Assembly: GCA_964505195.1 (NCBI GenBank)
Contig: CAZDGV010000056.1
Coordinates: forward strand, 1 to 5,688
Source: CAZDGV01 sp964505195
GTDB lineage: Bacteria > Bacteroidota > Bacteroidia > Chitinophagales > Chitinophagaceae
Direction: 5' to 3'
DNA: 5,688 bases
Shown here: piece by piece, positions 1 through 5,688 of the stretch
How the letters are laid out: the number at the start of each line of letters is the position of its first letter
Position numbering within the stretch: the first letter of the stretch is position 1
Translations under genes and position numbers: made by a program
Notes under the pieces: generated by a model
Databases searched by the model: none
The model's input: only the letters and a program-made list of their open reading frames with translations
What the model was told of the DNA's origin: nothing

Positions 1-112
1 AGTCCAATCCGATAAAATTTCCCTGCTTTTTGCCCCACCTGTCTATAAATCTGCCAATCGGTGCTTTAATACGGCTGATACTGTATTCTACAATGCTAAC
101 AGGAAGGCTCAA
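1..112 (-). CDS. Possible partial CDS running off the left edge, unrecognised product
   Basis: Downstream of the Rieske gene only one of the three minus-strand frames stays open to the window edge. It reads SLPVSIVEYSISRIKAPIG and then RFIDRWGKKQGNFIGLD. First codon positions are mostly purine, as expected of real coding sequence. No ATG or GTG is available in this frame. The only plausible start is a TTG at 110-112 that overlaps the Rieske stop codon (TGA at 109-111), which would suggest translational coupling. The frame also stays open upstream inside the Rieske gene, back to a stop near 225, so the true start is uncertain. The segment GRFIDRWGKK recalls the loop motif of major-facilitator transporters, but there is no room for a preceding first membrane helix, so I do not assign a family. 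The exactly opposite plus-strand frame is also open but looks less protein-like. Confidence 0.35.
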   Translation of the reverse strand, partial: MSLPVSIVEYSISRIKAPIGRFIDRWGKKQGNFIGLD

Positions 113-462
113 AAGCCAAATAAACGGCTTTGCTCCAGCCCCAAAAACAATCCGTCGGCCCGCTGCTCCAACATATAGGTTTTTAAATAATACCCCTCCC
201 CACTCACATTTCGGCCGTTTTGCAAACTAAACCGATAACGGTGTAGGGGACAAACAATATTCCCCACTGCATCTACATAACCTTGCTCCATTTTACCACC
301 TGCATGCGGACAGCTTTGCGCACAGGCATACAAGCGCTCCTGATGGCGTACCAAACATACACGCTTACCTGCTACTTCCCAGGCACAGAGACCCTGTTCG
401 TTCCAGGGCAACTCTTCCACACTTTCGGCAATTTTATGCCAAATAATTTTTCTATCGCTCAT
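109..462 (-). CDS. Rieske [2Fe-2S] ferredoxin-type protein
   Basis: This is a complete 117-residue single-domain Rieske protein. The cluster-binding motif is plain to see: C51-P-H53, 17 residues, then C71-P-L-H74, which fits the family pattern CxH-x15-17-CxxH. Two Cys and two His would hold one [2Fe-2S] cluster. The additional disulfide cysteines of bc1-type Rieske proteins are missing, and there is no signal peptide or membrane anchor. It therefore belongs with the soluble ferredoxin or NirD-like small Rieske proteins, probably a cytoplasmic electron carrier. No oxygenase or reductase partner is visible, so the partner and pathway are unknown. It starts 28 bp after the hflX stop on the same strand, without an obvious promoter between them, so co-transcription with hflX is likely. 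The ATG at 460-462 has no Shine-Dalgarno sequence at normal spacing. The family call is secure; the specific role is not. Confidence 0.92.
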   Translation of the reverse strand: MSDRKIIWHKIAESVEELPWNEQGLCAWEVAGKRVCLVRHQERLYACAQSCPHAGGKMEQGYVDAVGNIVCPLHRYRFSLQNGRNVSGEGYYLKTYMLEQRADGLFLGLEQSRLFGF

Positions 463-490
463 ATAATAGCGTCAATATGATTCCTTTGTT

Positions 491-1675
491 TTAAAAACCG
501 GTTTTGTACGGATAGCGAATTTTGTAAAGCTCTTGCACTTTGGTGAGCATCATCGCTCTTAATGCATCCAAATTACGTCGCTCTATTGCTGAAACAAAAA
601 CACAGTTACCCTGTGTTTCGTTTTCCCATCTTTCACAAAGCTCTTGTAAAATCATTGCTTTTTCTTCCGGCGGCAGCCATGGATCAAAATGCTGTTCTTC
701 ATACATATCCATCTTATTAAAAATAGTGAGAACGGGCTTATCAAAACAATGCATCTCTTGCAGCGTTTTGTTCACCACTTGCATTTGCTCTTCGTATTGC
801 GGATGCGATATATCTACCACATGTACCAACACATCGCTTTCACGTACTTCGTCAAGTGTACTTTTAAAACTCTCTACCAAATGATGCGGCAGTTTTCGGA
901 TAAACCCAACTGTATCACTAAGCAAAAATGGCGTGGTTTCAAACACTACTTTACGCGTGGTAGTATCGAGCGTTGCAAAAAGTTTGTTTTCCGCAAACAC
1001 ATCGCTTTTGCTTAACAAATTCATAAGCGTGCTCTTGCCCACATTAGTATAACCCACCAGCGCAACACGAATAAATTCACCACGGTCTTTCCTTTGCGTA
1101 AAGGCCTGTTTGTCAATTTCTGCGAGTCGCCTGCGCAGCAAGGCAATTTTATCTTTTACAATTCGGCGGTCGGTTTCAATTTCCGTTTCACCGGGGCCAC
1201 GCGTTCCAATACCCCCTCCCTGTCGCTCCAGGTGTTTCCACATGCCTTTCAGGCGCGGTAGCAAGTACTGATACTGTGCCAACTCTACCTGCGTTTTGGC
1301 CTGCGCTGTTTTTGCCCTGCGGGCGAAAATATCTAAGATGAGATCGCTGCGGTCGATGGTGTAAACACCCAATGCTTTTTCAATATTCATGATTTGCGCA
1401 CCGGTGAGTTCATCGTCGAAAATAACGAGACTGATATTATGAGTGGAGATATACTGTCTGATTTCCTCCAGCTTTCCCTTGCCAACAAAAGTGCGACTGT
1501 CAGGATGCGGAAGCTTCTGAACATAGCGTTTTATGGTAATGGCGCCTGCCGTTTCTGCAAGAAACGAAAGCTCATCTAAATATTCCCGAACCTGCGTATC
1601 TGTTTGATTTTTCTGAATAAGCCCCACCAATACGGCCCGCTCTTCCTGCTGTATGCTTTGCTTGCGTTCAATCAC
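491..1675 (-). CDS. hflX: GTPase HflX (ribosome-splitting / rescue factor)
   Basis: This is a complete 394-residue HflX, a translational GTPase-superfamily protein of the Obg-HflX group. In well-studied bacteria it binds the 50S subunit and splits stalled or hibernating 70S ribosomes under stress. The N-terminal HflX domain spans about residues 20-130, with the conserved stretch VGKGKLEEI at 64-72. It is followed by a basic helical linker with the family signature GPGETEIETDRR at 160-171. The G domain then shows G1 GYTNVGKS (208-215), a G2 region with LFATLDTTTR (232-241), G3 DTVG (254-257), G4 NKMD (320-323) and G5 SA (362-363), so all nucleotide-binding motifs are intact. The start is GTG (1673-1675) with no Shine-Dalgarno sequence; the peptide from this codon matches the expected HflX N-terminus. 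The barrel-protein gene ends 71 bp upstream, and the Rieske gene follows 28 bp downstream. Confidence 0.97.
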   Translation of the reverse strand: MIERKQSIQQEERAVLVGLIQKNQTDTQVREYLDELSFLAETAGAITIKRYVQKLPHPDSRTFVGKGKLEEIRQYISTHNISLVIFDDELTGAQIMNIEKALGVYTIDRSDLILDIFARRAKTAQAKTQVELAQYQYLLPRLKGMWKHLERQGGGIGTRGPGETEIETDRRIVKDKIALLRRRLAEIDKQAFTQRKDRGEFIRVALVGYTNVGKSTLMNLLSKSDVFAENKLFATLDTTTRKVVFETTPFLLSDTVGFIRKLPHHLVESFKSTLDEVRESDVLVHVVDISHPQYEEQMQVVNKTLQEMHCFDKPVLTIFNKMDMYEEQHFDPWLPPEEKAMILQELCERWENETQGNCVFVSAIERRNLDALRAMMLTKVQELYKIRYPYKTGF

Positions 1676-1687
1676 GCTGTAAAATTA

Positions 1688-1699
1688 GAACACTTGTTC
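1688..1699. promoter_or_regulatory. Short inverted repeat upstream of hflX
   Basis: GAACA and TGTTC form a 5-bp inverted repeat with a 2-bp centre, ending 12 bp before the hflX GTG in the 71-bp gap after the barrel-protein gene. Its size suits a dimeric repressor operator or a small RNA hairpin near the ribosome-binding region. On the sense strand it is followed at once by TAATTTTA, a degenerate -7-like sequence. The arms are short enough to occur by chance, so this is only a candidate site. Confidence 0.2.
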
Positions 1700-1746
1700 C
1701 GAAAGGAATGAAAAAGAAAATGCTGCGGATTACCCAAAGTACGCTA

Positions 1747-2493
1747 CTAAAGTCCGCTGATGCTTAACCCAACCGTAAGCGGACGAATTTCATTGGGGCC
1801 CTGACGCTCTTTGATTAAATCGTTGAGCTGATAGCTTGCAAAAATGGCAACCTTTCCAAAGCCTATGCGGCCGGTAGCGGCGATGCGGAGATTGTTGAAA
1901 TGCTGGCGCGACTTCTGCTTTTCAATATAGTCGATGTTACCGCGTTCATCGCTCTGATAGCGGGTTCGATGGGTGACGTTGATCATGGTTCCCACTTTTA
2001 AACCCAATGCTGCTTTTAATCCCTTGTCGTTTTCAGGATCTGTATTAAAACGCAGTTCTACCGGGACTTCCAAAAAGGCAGTGCCCAGCTTCACCTTGCG
2101 GTATCGGATGGCCGTATCTCTGGCGGAAAGTTCCGCATAGGTAATTGCGTTGTTGTTTGTGATATCAAGACGGCGACGCACTTGCTTGTCGAAGTAAATA
2201 TTATCGGTACTAATGCCGGGACCCATACCCACGCTCCAACGTGCATCGGTTTTAAATGGAAAATCGAACATGAAATAAGCGTTGAAGCTTCTGCCGATGC
2301 CGGAAGTTGCAATTGAATCTGGACTGCTCGTCCAGGTGTGATACCCTACCTGAAACATCAGGTGGTCTTTGTTTCGATTGCTCAGATCTATTTTTGACCA
2401 GTCTTTTTTGGGTGCAGATGTTTTTTTCTGTGCCTGGGCTGTACCAAAGCAGAGCATTGCAAGGGCCAGGATATATATTTTCGTCAGCTTCAT
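1747..2493 (-). CDS. Outer-membrane beta-barrel protein (OMP_b-brl-like)
   Basis: This 248-residue protein probably forms a small outer-membrane beta-barrel, as in the PorT/OMP_b-brl-like proteins common in Bacteroidota. It begins MKLTKIYILALAMLCFGTAQA, a type I signal peptide with a hydrophobic core and an A-Q-A cleavage site after residue 21. The mature part alternates polar and aromatic residues in strand-like stretches such as LMFQVGYHTW, FNAYFMFDFPF and VAIFASYQLNDLI, and ends in GLSISGL. There is no catalytic motif and no lipobox. The frame stays open a further 55 codons upstream to an ATG at 2656-2658, but that extension is Cys/Arg/His-rich, lies across the promoter and would bury the signal peptide, so the ATG at 2491-2493 is chosen. 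A Bacteroidota-type promoter lies directly upstream, so the gene is probably a separate unit from the receptor gene. Role unknown; neighbouring hflX is 71 bp downstream. Confidence 0.85.
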   Translation of the reverse strand: MKLTKIYILALAMLCFGTAQAQKKTSAPKKDWSKIDLSNRNKDHLMFQVGYHTWTSSPDSIATSGIGRSFNAYFMFDFPFKTDARWSVGMGPGISTDNIYFDKQVRRRLDITNNNAITYAELSARDTAIRYRKVKLGTAFLEVPVELRFNTDPENDKGLKAALGLKVGTMINVTHRTRYQSDERGNIDYIEKQKSRQHFNNLRIAATGRIGFGKVAIFASYQLNDLIKERQGPNEIRPLTVGLSISGL

Positions 2494-2499
2494 AAACAA

Positions 2500-2528
2500 C
2501 AAATGTATTGGTCGGCAAGTTAAGCAAA
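2500..2528 (-). promoter_or_regulatory. Bacteroidota-type promoter of the barrel-protein gene
   Basis: On the minus strand, TACATTTG at 2507-2500 matches the Bacteroidota primary-sigma -7 consensus TAnnTTTG exactly. A -33 element TTTG at 2528-2525 lies 17 bp upstream, inside the spacing range reported for this promoter class. The box ends 6 nt before the ATG at 2493, so transcription would start within a few bases of the start codon. This supports both the chosen start and a separate transcription unit for the barrel protein. Confidence 0.55.
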
Positions 2529-2623
2529 GGTTAAAGGAATTGAGCAAAAAGGAGCAAGAGTTTGGGGGGAAACGGGTATAAAATGCTTGATTCGCGTGAA
2601 ATGGACATTGCGGATGTTGCCTT

Positions 2624-2655
2624 CGCTGGGCACAAGTGATACACCTACACCAGCG
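2624..2655 (-). other. Potential RNA hairpin in the receptor-to-barrel intergenic region
   Basis: On the minus strand CGCTGG (2655-2650) can pair with CCAGCG (2629-2624). Inside the 20-nt loop, AGGTG and CACTT can form a second short stem around TAT with one G-U pair, giving a two-level structure separated by a small internal loop. No run of U follows, so it does not look like a standard intrinsic terminator. It lies between the C-free repeat tract and the barrel promoter and could end or protect the receptor mRNA. Folding was done by eye only. Confidence 0.3.
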
Positions 2656-2670
2656 CAAGAATAACTTCAG

Positions 2671-2783
2671 CCAATCTCAAACTACTAACATCTAACTACT
2701 CCCTACTATCTACTCTCTTCCACCAATTCCTAATCCCTAATTACTAATATCTAACTACTCCCTACTATCCTATCACAAATCAA
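2671..2783 (-). other. C-free, TAG-rich tract at the 3' end of the receptor gene
   Basis: For 113 consecutive bases the plus strand holds no G, so the sense (minus) strand holds no C. The tract begins in the last codons of the receptor gene, covers its TGA stop (followed in frame by a second stop, TAG) and runs about 100 bases into the 3' untranslated region. The sense strand carries about fifteen TAG triplets plus short ATTAG/GTAG units, giving stops in every frame. Such base exclusion is far outside what the flanking sequence shows. It is built from degenerate short repeats and includes a longer direct repeat listed separately. Function unknown. Confidence 0.75.
2683..2769. repeat. Direct repeat pair, 28 bp, 59 bp apart
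   Basis: Positions 2683-2710 and 2742-2769 are identical except for one base (C at 2689 versus T at 2748), including 21 uninterrupted identical bases (2690-2710 and 2749-2769). The likeness extends weakly outward: each copy is preceded by a CCAAT-containing stretch (from about 2671 and 2723), so each may belong to a degenerate unit of about 50 bp. The second copy ends 3 bp before the receptor stop codon at 2773-2775. Two copies with unequal leader length fit slippage or unequal duplication better than an insertion element; there are no terminal inverted repeats and no coding capacity. Confidence 0.85.
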
Positions 2784-5133
2784 GCCTGTATCCAAAAACC
2801 GGAAGTATGCCAAAAAGATGTCGGTAAACAATCGTATTGGTTGCGGCATTAAAACTATGTGAAACGGGATTTTTGCGATTCGTTAAATTTTGTACCCCCA
2901 ATATAGCAGTGCCAGTCTTTTTTCGATACTGTACTTTCCACTGTAATTGTGCATCGAGTCGGAAAAAATTTCTCAGTCTTTGTTCATAAATGCGACTGTT
3001 ATCAAAAATGGTTCTGCGTTGCTGTATCGATCTTTGCAGATCGATGGGCGTAACCCTTACCCCACCAGTGTGCATCATGCGCATATCGAATGCAATACTT
3101 TGATGCTGCTTTTTACCCAACTGCCACTCTTTTCCTGTTAATAGCGTAAATCCTGTGTTTGCATTGTAGCGCGTATTTCTCCATACTTGATCAGAAGGGA
3201 GGTATTTCGACTGATAAAGACTGGCGGTGGCAATTAAATAAAATGCGTCATCCCATGTGCGCTCTAACGTAAACTCCATTCCATAATTTCTTCCTTCACC
3301 CCTGTTGGCCAGCACCTGTATGGTAAAATCATCATCCATATTAATCACACTGAAACTGTTTCTCGCAGTTGCAGAAACCGGAATATGATAAAGGCGTTGG
3401 TGATACAATTCTGTTTTTAACTTAAGCGATTGGGATAGTAGCATCTCGTAACCAAGCACAAAATGTCTGGCTTTGCTAAAGTCGAGTTGCCTATTCGGCA
3501 TGATTGTATCGCTGCCTGATCGGATGCGCGCAAAATAGTTTCCTAGTGGCTGGCTTTGTGCATGTAGCCCATAAGCTGCTGTGAACACATGGCGCTTTCC
3601 TGCCTTCCACCTCAGTGCAAAACGAGGCTCCGTTGTTCCGGTACGATTCAGTGCAAGATGCTGTGCATGCATGCCTGCCTGGAATCGTAAACGATTGCTG
3701 ATATCCCATTTCCACTGAACAAATCCATTCAACAACGTAGTACTTCCTTCCGTATTAATGGTATTGCGTAGCTGTGTTCCGAATAGCTCACGTTGCCGCA
3801 GACTGAAAGACTTTCTCGTAATATATCCCCCCGCCCTGATCAGATGCTTGGAAGAAACCTTGTAATTAAGCATACTTGAAAATACCAGATTCCATTCTTT
3901 GAAGCGATTTGTGCGTTCAACAATGAGCGGGCCATTGAACCTTGCGCGCCTGTTATTATCATCGCTGTAACCAAAGCCATTCAACGAAACAACAGAACGG
4001 ATACTCATTTTGCGATTTAACAACCACTCATGTGTAGCGCCCACAGCGCCGGTATTGGCTGCATCGAGCCATCCATTTCTTTTAGATGGCTGAGTAGTCC
4101 ACACAATGGAATCAGTACTTGCTTTTTGTTCCTGCTTACTGCTGCCACCAAAACCGAAAATGCTAAAAGTTCCTGCACGTCCGGCAGGTAAGTGTATATT
4201 AAAACTGAGATCCTGAAATTTGGTGGGTGCATCGGCGATATTCAAGCCCATCTGTTGAATAAGAGATAAAAAGTTATAACGGTAATTGATGAGATAAGAA
4301 CCTTTATACTTTTTATTGAAATATCCTTCAGTTGCCACATCAACCCCCATGGTACTTACTGCAGCGGTATATTCTCTTTTCTGATTATTCCCTTTTCTGA
4401 AACGAATATCAAAAACACCCGAAAGCGCATTGCCATATTCCGCTGGAAATGCACCCATCATCAAATCTGACTGATCAAGCAATTGTGCACTCAGTATTGA
4501 AATCGCCCCACCGGCTGTTCCAACGCGCGCAAAGTGGTTAGGGTTGGGGATATCCACACCTTCAAGGCGCCATAGCAAACCATTCGGGGCATTGCCGCGA
4601 ATGATAATAGCATTGCCATCTGAGCTATTATTGCTCACGCCGGCAAATCCGTTTGCGATACGAGCTAAGTCGTTAATACCTGCAGCATATCTTCTGGTTT
4701 CTTCAGAACTGAATGACCTTGCACTAACCAGTGACAACTGATTAAGGGGAGCCGATTTATTTTTTTTACCTGTGATGACAATCTCGCTCAGTTGTTTTAT
4801 TTCTTCGTCCATTTGAACCGAAAGAATGAGCTCTTTTCCAGATTCCAGATCTAGACGGGTGAGATAAACCGTCTTATACCCTTTACAGCTTATGGTAATA
4901 GCATGCCTGCCGAGGGTAACGTCTTTTATAACAAAGATGCCTTCGTTGTCGGTTATTGCTTGCTTATCTGTTTCTGTTGCTACTACCACCGTTGCGCCTG
5001 CCAAGGGAAACTGTATCGATGCATCTTTAACGCTGCCCCTGATGGTTTGGGTTCGCTTTTCCTGGGCATGCAAAACGGATAGCTGAAAAAGCATACTCAG
5101 CGCAAGCAATATGAAAAGGAATTGTTTTTGCAC
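2773..5133 (-). CDS. TonB-dependent outer-membrane receptor with N-terminal carboxypeptidase-regulatory-like domain
   Basis: This complete 786-residue receptor would import an unknown ligand across the outer membrane, energised by TonB-ExbB-ExbD. Residues 1-23 are a signal peptide (MQKQFLFILLALSMLFQLSVLHA, cleaved before QEK). Residues about 29-110 form a CarboxypepD_reg-like beta-sandwich (IRGSVKD, GATVVV, TDNEGIFVI, GYKTVYL). SEIVITG at 116-122 leads into the plug domain, about 135-245, with RSFSSEETRRYA, then IIIRG and PNGLLWRLEGVDIPNPNHF at 177-201, and MMGAFPAEYGNALSGVFDI at 225-243. The rest is a beta-barrel ending VFGYRLDL. At this length, and with no SusD-like partner visible, it fits the non-SusC class; the ligand cannot be read from the sequence. 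The start is GTG (5131-5133): an in-frame stop lies two codons upstream, and the next ATG, at Met14, would cut the signal peptide in half. There is no Shine-Dalgarno sequence; the leader just before the start is A-rich. Confidence 0.95.
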   Translation of the reverse strand: MQKQFLFILLALSMLFQLSVLHAQEKRTQTIRGSVKDASIQFPLAGATVVVATETDKQAITDNEGIFVIKDVTLGRHAITISCKGYKTVYLTRLDLESGKELILSVQMDEEIKQLSEIVITGKKNKSAPLNQLSLVSARSFSSEETRRYAAGINDLARIANGFAGVSNNSSDGNAIIIRGNAPNGLLWRLEGVDIPNPNHFARVGTAGGAISILSAQLLDQSDLMMGAFPAEYGNALSGVFDIRFRKGNNQKREYTAAVSTMGVDVATEGYFNKKYKGSYLINYRYNFLSLIQQMGLNIADAPTKFQDLSFNIHLPAGRAGTFSIFGFGGSSKQEQKASTDSIVWTTQPSKRNGWLDAANTGAVGATHEWLLNRKMSIRSVVSLNGFGYSDDNNRRARFNGPLIVERTNRFKEWNLVFSSMLNYKVSSKHLIRAGGYITRKSFSLRQRELFGTQLRNTINTEGSTTLLNGFVQWKWDISNRLRFQAGMHAQHLALNRTGTTEPRFALRWKAGKRHVFTAAYGLHAQSQPLGNYFARIRSGSDTIMPNRQLDFSKARHFVLGYEMLLSQSLKLKTELYHQRLYHIPVSATARNSFSVINMDDDFTIQVLANRGEGRNYGMEFTLERTWDDAFYLIATASLYQSKYLPSDQVWRNTRYNANTGFTLLTGKEWQLGKKQHQSIAFDMRMMHTGGVRVTPIDLQRSIQQRRTIFDNSRIYEQRLRNFFRLDAQLQWKVQYRKKTGTAILGVQNLTNRKNPVSHSFNAATNTIVYRHLFGILPVFGYRLDL

Positions 5134-5253
5134 GCTTATTTTGGTACGATTTTAAGTGAACGAACAGATAAGAATAGATGAAATTATTCAAAAAACAAAT
5201 CTGACAGCCATCATACGATAGAAAGTAAAATGAGAATTGTTTTGCAAGCATAG

Positions 5254-5274
5254 GCCGTAGGGATCAGCTACAGC
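5254..5274 (-). terminator. Candidate hairpin between the PliI-like gene and the receptor gene
   Basis: On the minus strand GCTGTAG (5274-5268) can pair with CTACGGC (5260-5254) as a 7-bp stem with one G-U pair and a 7-nt loop, 27 nt past the stop codon of the PliI-like gene. It could be the end of that transcript. No U-run follows directly, so the terminator call is weak. The rest of the 168-bp gap holds only a weak 5-bp inverted repeat next to the stop codon (GTAAT at 5280-5284 with ATTAC at 5297-5301), and I find no convincing promoter for the receptor. Confidence 0.25.
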
Positions 5275-5301
5275 GAGACGTAATGAAAAATCGGGTATTA
5301 C

Positions 5302-5688
5302 TTATTGTCTTCCTGCGACGTTTTCGGGAAGCAATGCAAAACCCGTTTCGGTTTGTTTTAATTTGTAAGAGTAGGATTTTTGTAAAGAAGTATCATTGAT
5401 GCTAACCGAATAATACCTTATTATTTTTTGCTGCTTTACAGCGAAGCTATCTTTCCCTTGATATCCGTGAAAAGCTTTTCCGGGTTGCAAATCTTTTTCC
5501 GTTAGCTCGGGAAAATAGATAAATGAAAAAGATTTGTCTTTGTTAGAAGCAAAGCCGCATAGATTCCCATAAGAACCTGTTCCTGCGGAAGTGGTTACGA
5601 TGTATAATTCACTGAATCCATTCCCGTCGAGATCGGCGAGCGTGTATGTGCTTACGGGATCCTGATCTGAAAGCGTTAAGCGTGTTGT
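5302..5688 (-). CDS. C-terminal part of a PliI-like lysozyme-inhibitor-family protein (partial)
   Basis: The frame is open from the right edge to a TAA at 5302-5304, giving 128 C-terminal residues; the N-terminus, including any signal peptide, lies outside the window. From memory of the family, this matches the C-terminal half of PliI-type periplasmic inhibitors of invertebrate (I-type) lysozyme. It shows LADLDGNGFSELYI (residues 17-30) with an acidic D-x-D-G-N-G-x-x-E loop, then TGSYG (37-41) in the place of the conserved SG-x-Y inhibitor loop. Next come an IYFPEL segment, GYQGKDSFAV (75-84) and a final YSYKLKQTETGFALLP. Thr instead of Ser at the loop is a difference from characterised members. 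An alternative is a generic FG-GAP/VCBS-type calcium-loop protein. A shorter reading from a TTG at 5488-5490 is an artefact, since upstream codons continue the same fold. The receptor gene starts 168 bp downstream on the same strand. Confidence 0.6.
   Translation of the reverse strand, partial: TTRLTLSDQDPVSTYTLADLDGNGFSELYIVTTSAGTGSYGNLCGFASNKDKSFSFIYFPELTEKDLQPGKAFHGYQGKDSFAVKQQKIIRYYSVSINDTSLQKSYSYKLKQTETGFALLPENVAGRQ

Noticed and set aside
1..112. Major-facilitator transporter based on GRFIDRWGKK
   Set aside because: The motif normally follows the second membrane helix; no upstream room exists for helix one unless the gene overlaps most of the Rieske gene.
2..178. Plus-strand open frame ending inside the Rieske gene
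   Set aside because: It is the exact antisense register of the minus-strand candidate, has poor protein character and would overlap the Rieske gene by about 70 bp.
2494..2658. 55-codon N-terminal extension of the barrel protein from an upstream ATG
   Set aside because: It is rich in Cys, Arg and His, crosses the promoter and hairpin, and would place the obvious signal peptide in the middle of the protein.
2671..2783. CRISPR array or telomere-like repeat
   Set aside because: There are only two long copies, the spacer region is itself repeat-derived, and TTAGGG occurs without regular tandem order.
2671..2783. True TRAP-binding site
   Set aside because: UAG/GAG triplets are present but the spacing is irregular, it lies after a stop codon instead of before a trp gene, and TRAP is not expected in this phylum.
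30..5086. Numerous plus-strand open frames of 60-115 codons
   Set aside because: They are all antisense to well-supported minus-strand genes and show no family features of their own.
2773..5133. SusC-type glycan importer
   Set aside because: The protein is shorter than usual SusC proteins, and no SusD gene is present next to it.
5245..5252. TATGCTTG as a receptor promoter -7 box
   Set aside because: It has one mismatch to TAnnTTTG and no TTG or TTTG at suitable upstream distance.
5302..5490. Stand-alone 62-residue gene starting at TTG
   Set aside because: The same frame is open to the right window edge and the upstream codons carry conserved-looking PliI-like motifs, so it is the tail of a longer gene.

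Overview
The window looks like chromosomal DNA of a member of the Bacteroidota, probably of the Chitinophagaceae type. The pointers are a TonB-dependent receptor with an N-terminal carboxypeptidase-regulatory-like domain and the plug signature PNGLLWRLEGVDIPNPNHF, an OMP_b-brl type outer-membrane barrel protein, a perfect Bacteroidota -7 promoter box (TAnnTTTG form), start sites without Shine-Dalgarno sequences, and moderate GC content. The taxonomic call rests on these family traits, not on a marker gene.

Every supported gene lies on the minus strand, so transcription runs from the right edge to the left. In that order: (1) the C-terminal 128 residues of a secreted-type protein resembling PliI-family inhibitors of I-type lysozyme (5302-5688, cut by the window edge); (2) a 168-bp gap with a small hairpin; (3) a complete 786-residue TonB-dependent receptor starting with GTG (2773-5133); (4) a 279-bp intergenic region; (5) a 248-residue outer-membrane beta-barrel protein (1747-2493); (6) the ribosome-associated GTPase HflX, also starting with GTG (491-1675); (7) a 117-residue Rieske [2Fe-2S] protein 28 bp downstream of hflX (109-462); (8) a probable further reading frame running off the left edge (1-112), with only weak support.

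The gene content is mostly ordinary: envelope proteins (receptor, barrel protein, inhibitor-like protein) followed by a likely hflX-Rieske transcription unit. The barrel gene has its own promoter. HflX rescues or splits stalled ribosomes; the Rieske protein is probably a small soluble electron carrier. There is no visible functional link between the envelope genes and hflX.

The most unusual sequence is the intergenic region after the receptor. A 113-nt stretch contains no C on the transcribed-sense strand, carries two copies of a 28-nt repeat 59 bp apart, and is packed with TAG triplets in all frames. It is followed by a two-level hairpin and then by a promoter whose -7 box lies only 6 nt from the next ATG, which predicts a nearly leaderless mRNA. 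I see no CRISPR array, tRNA, rRNA, transposase or new multi-gene system here.
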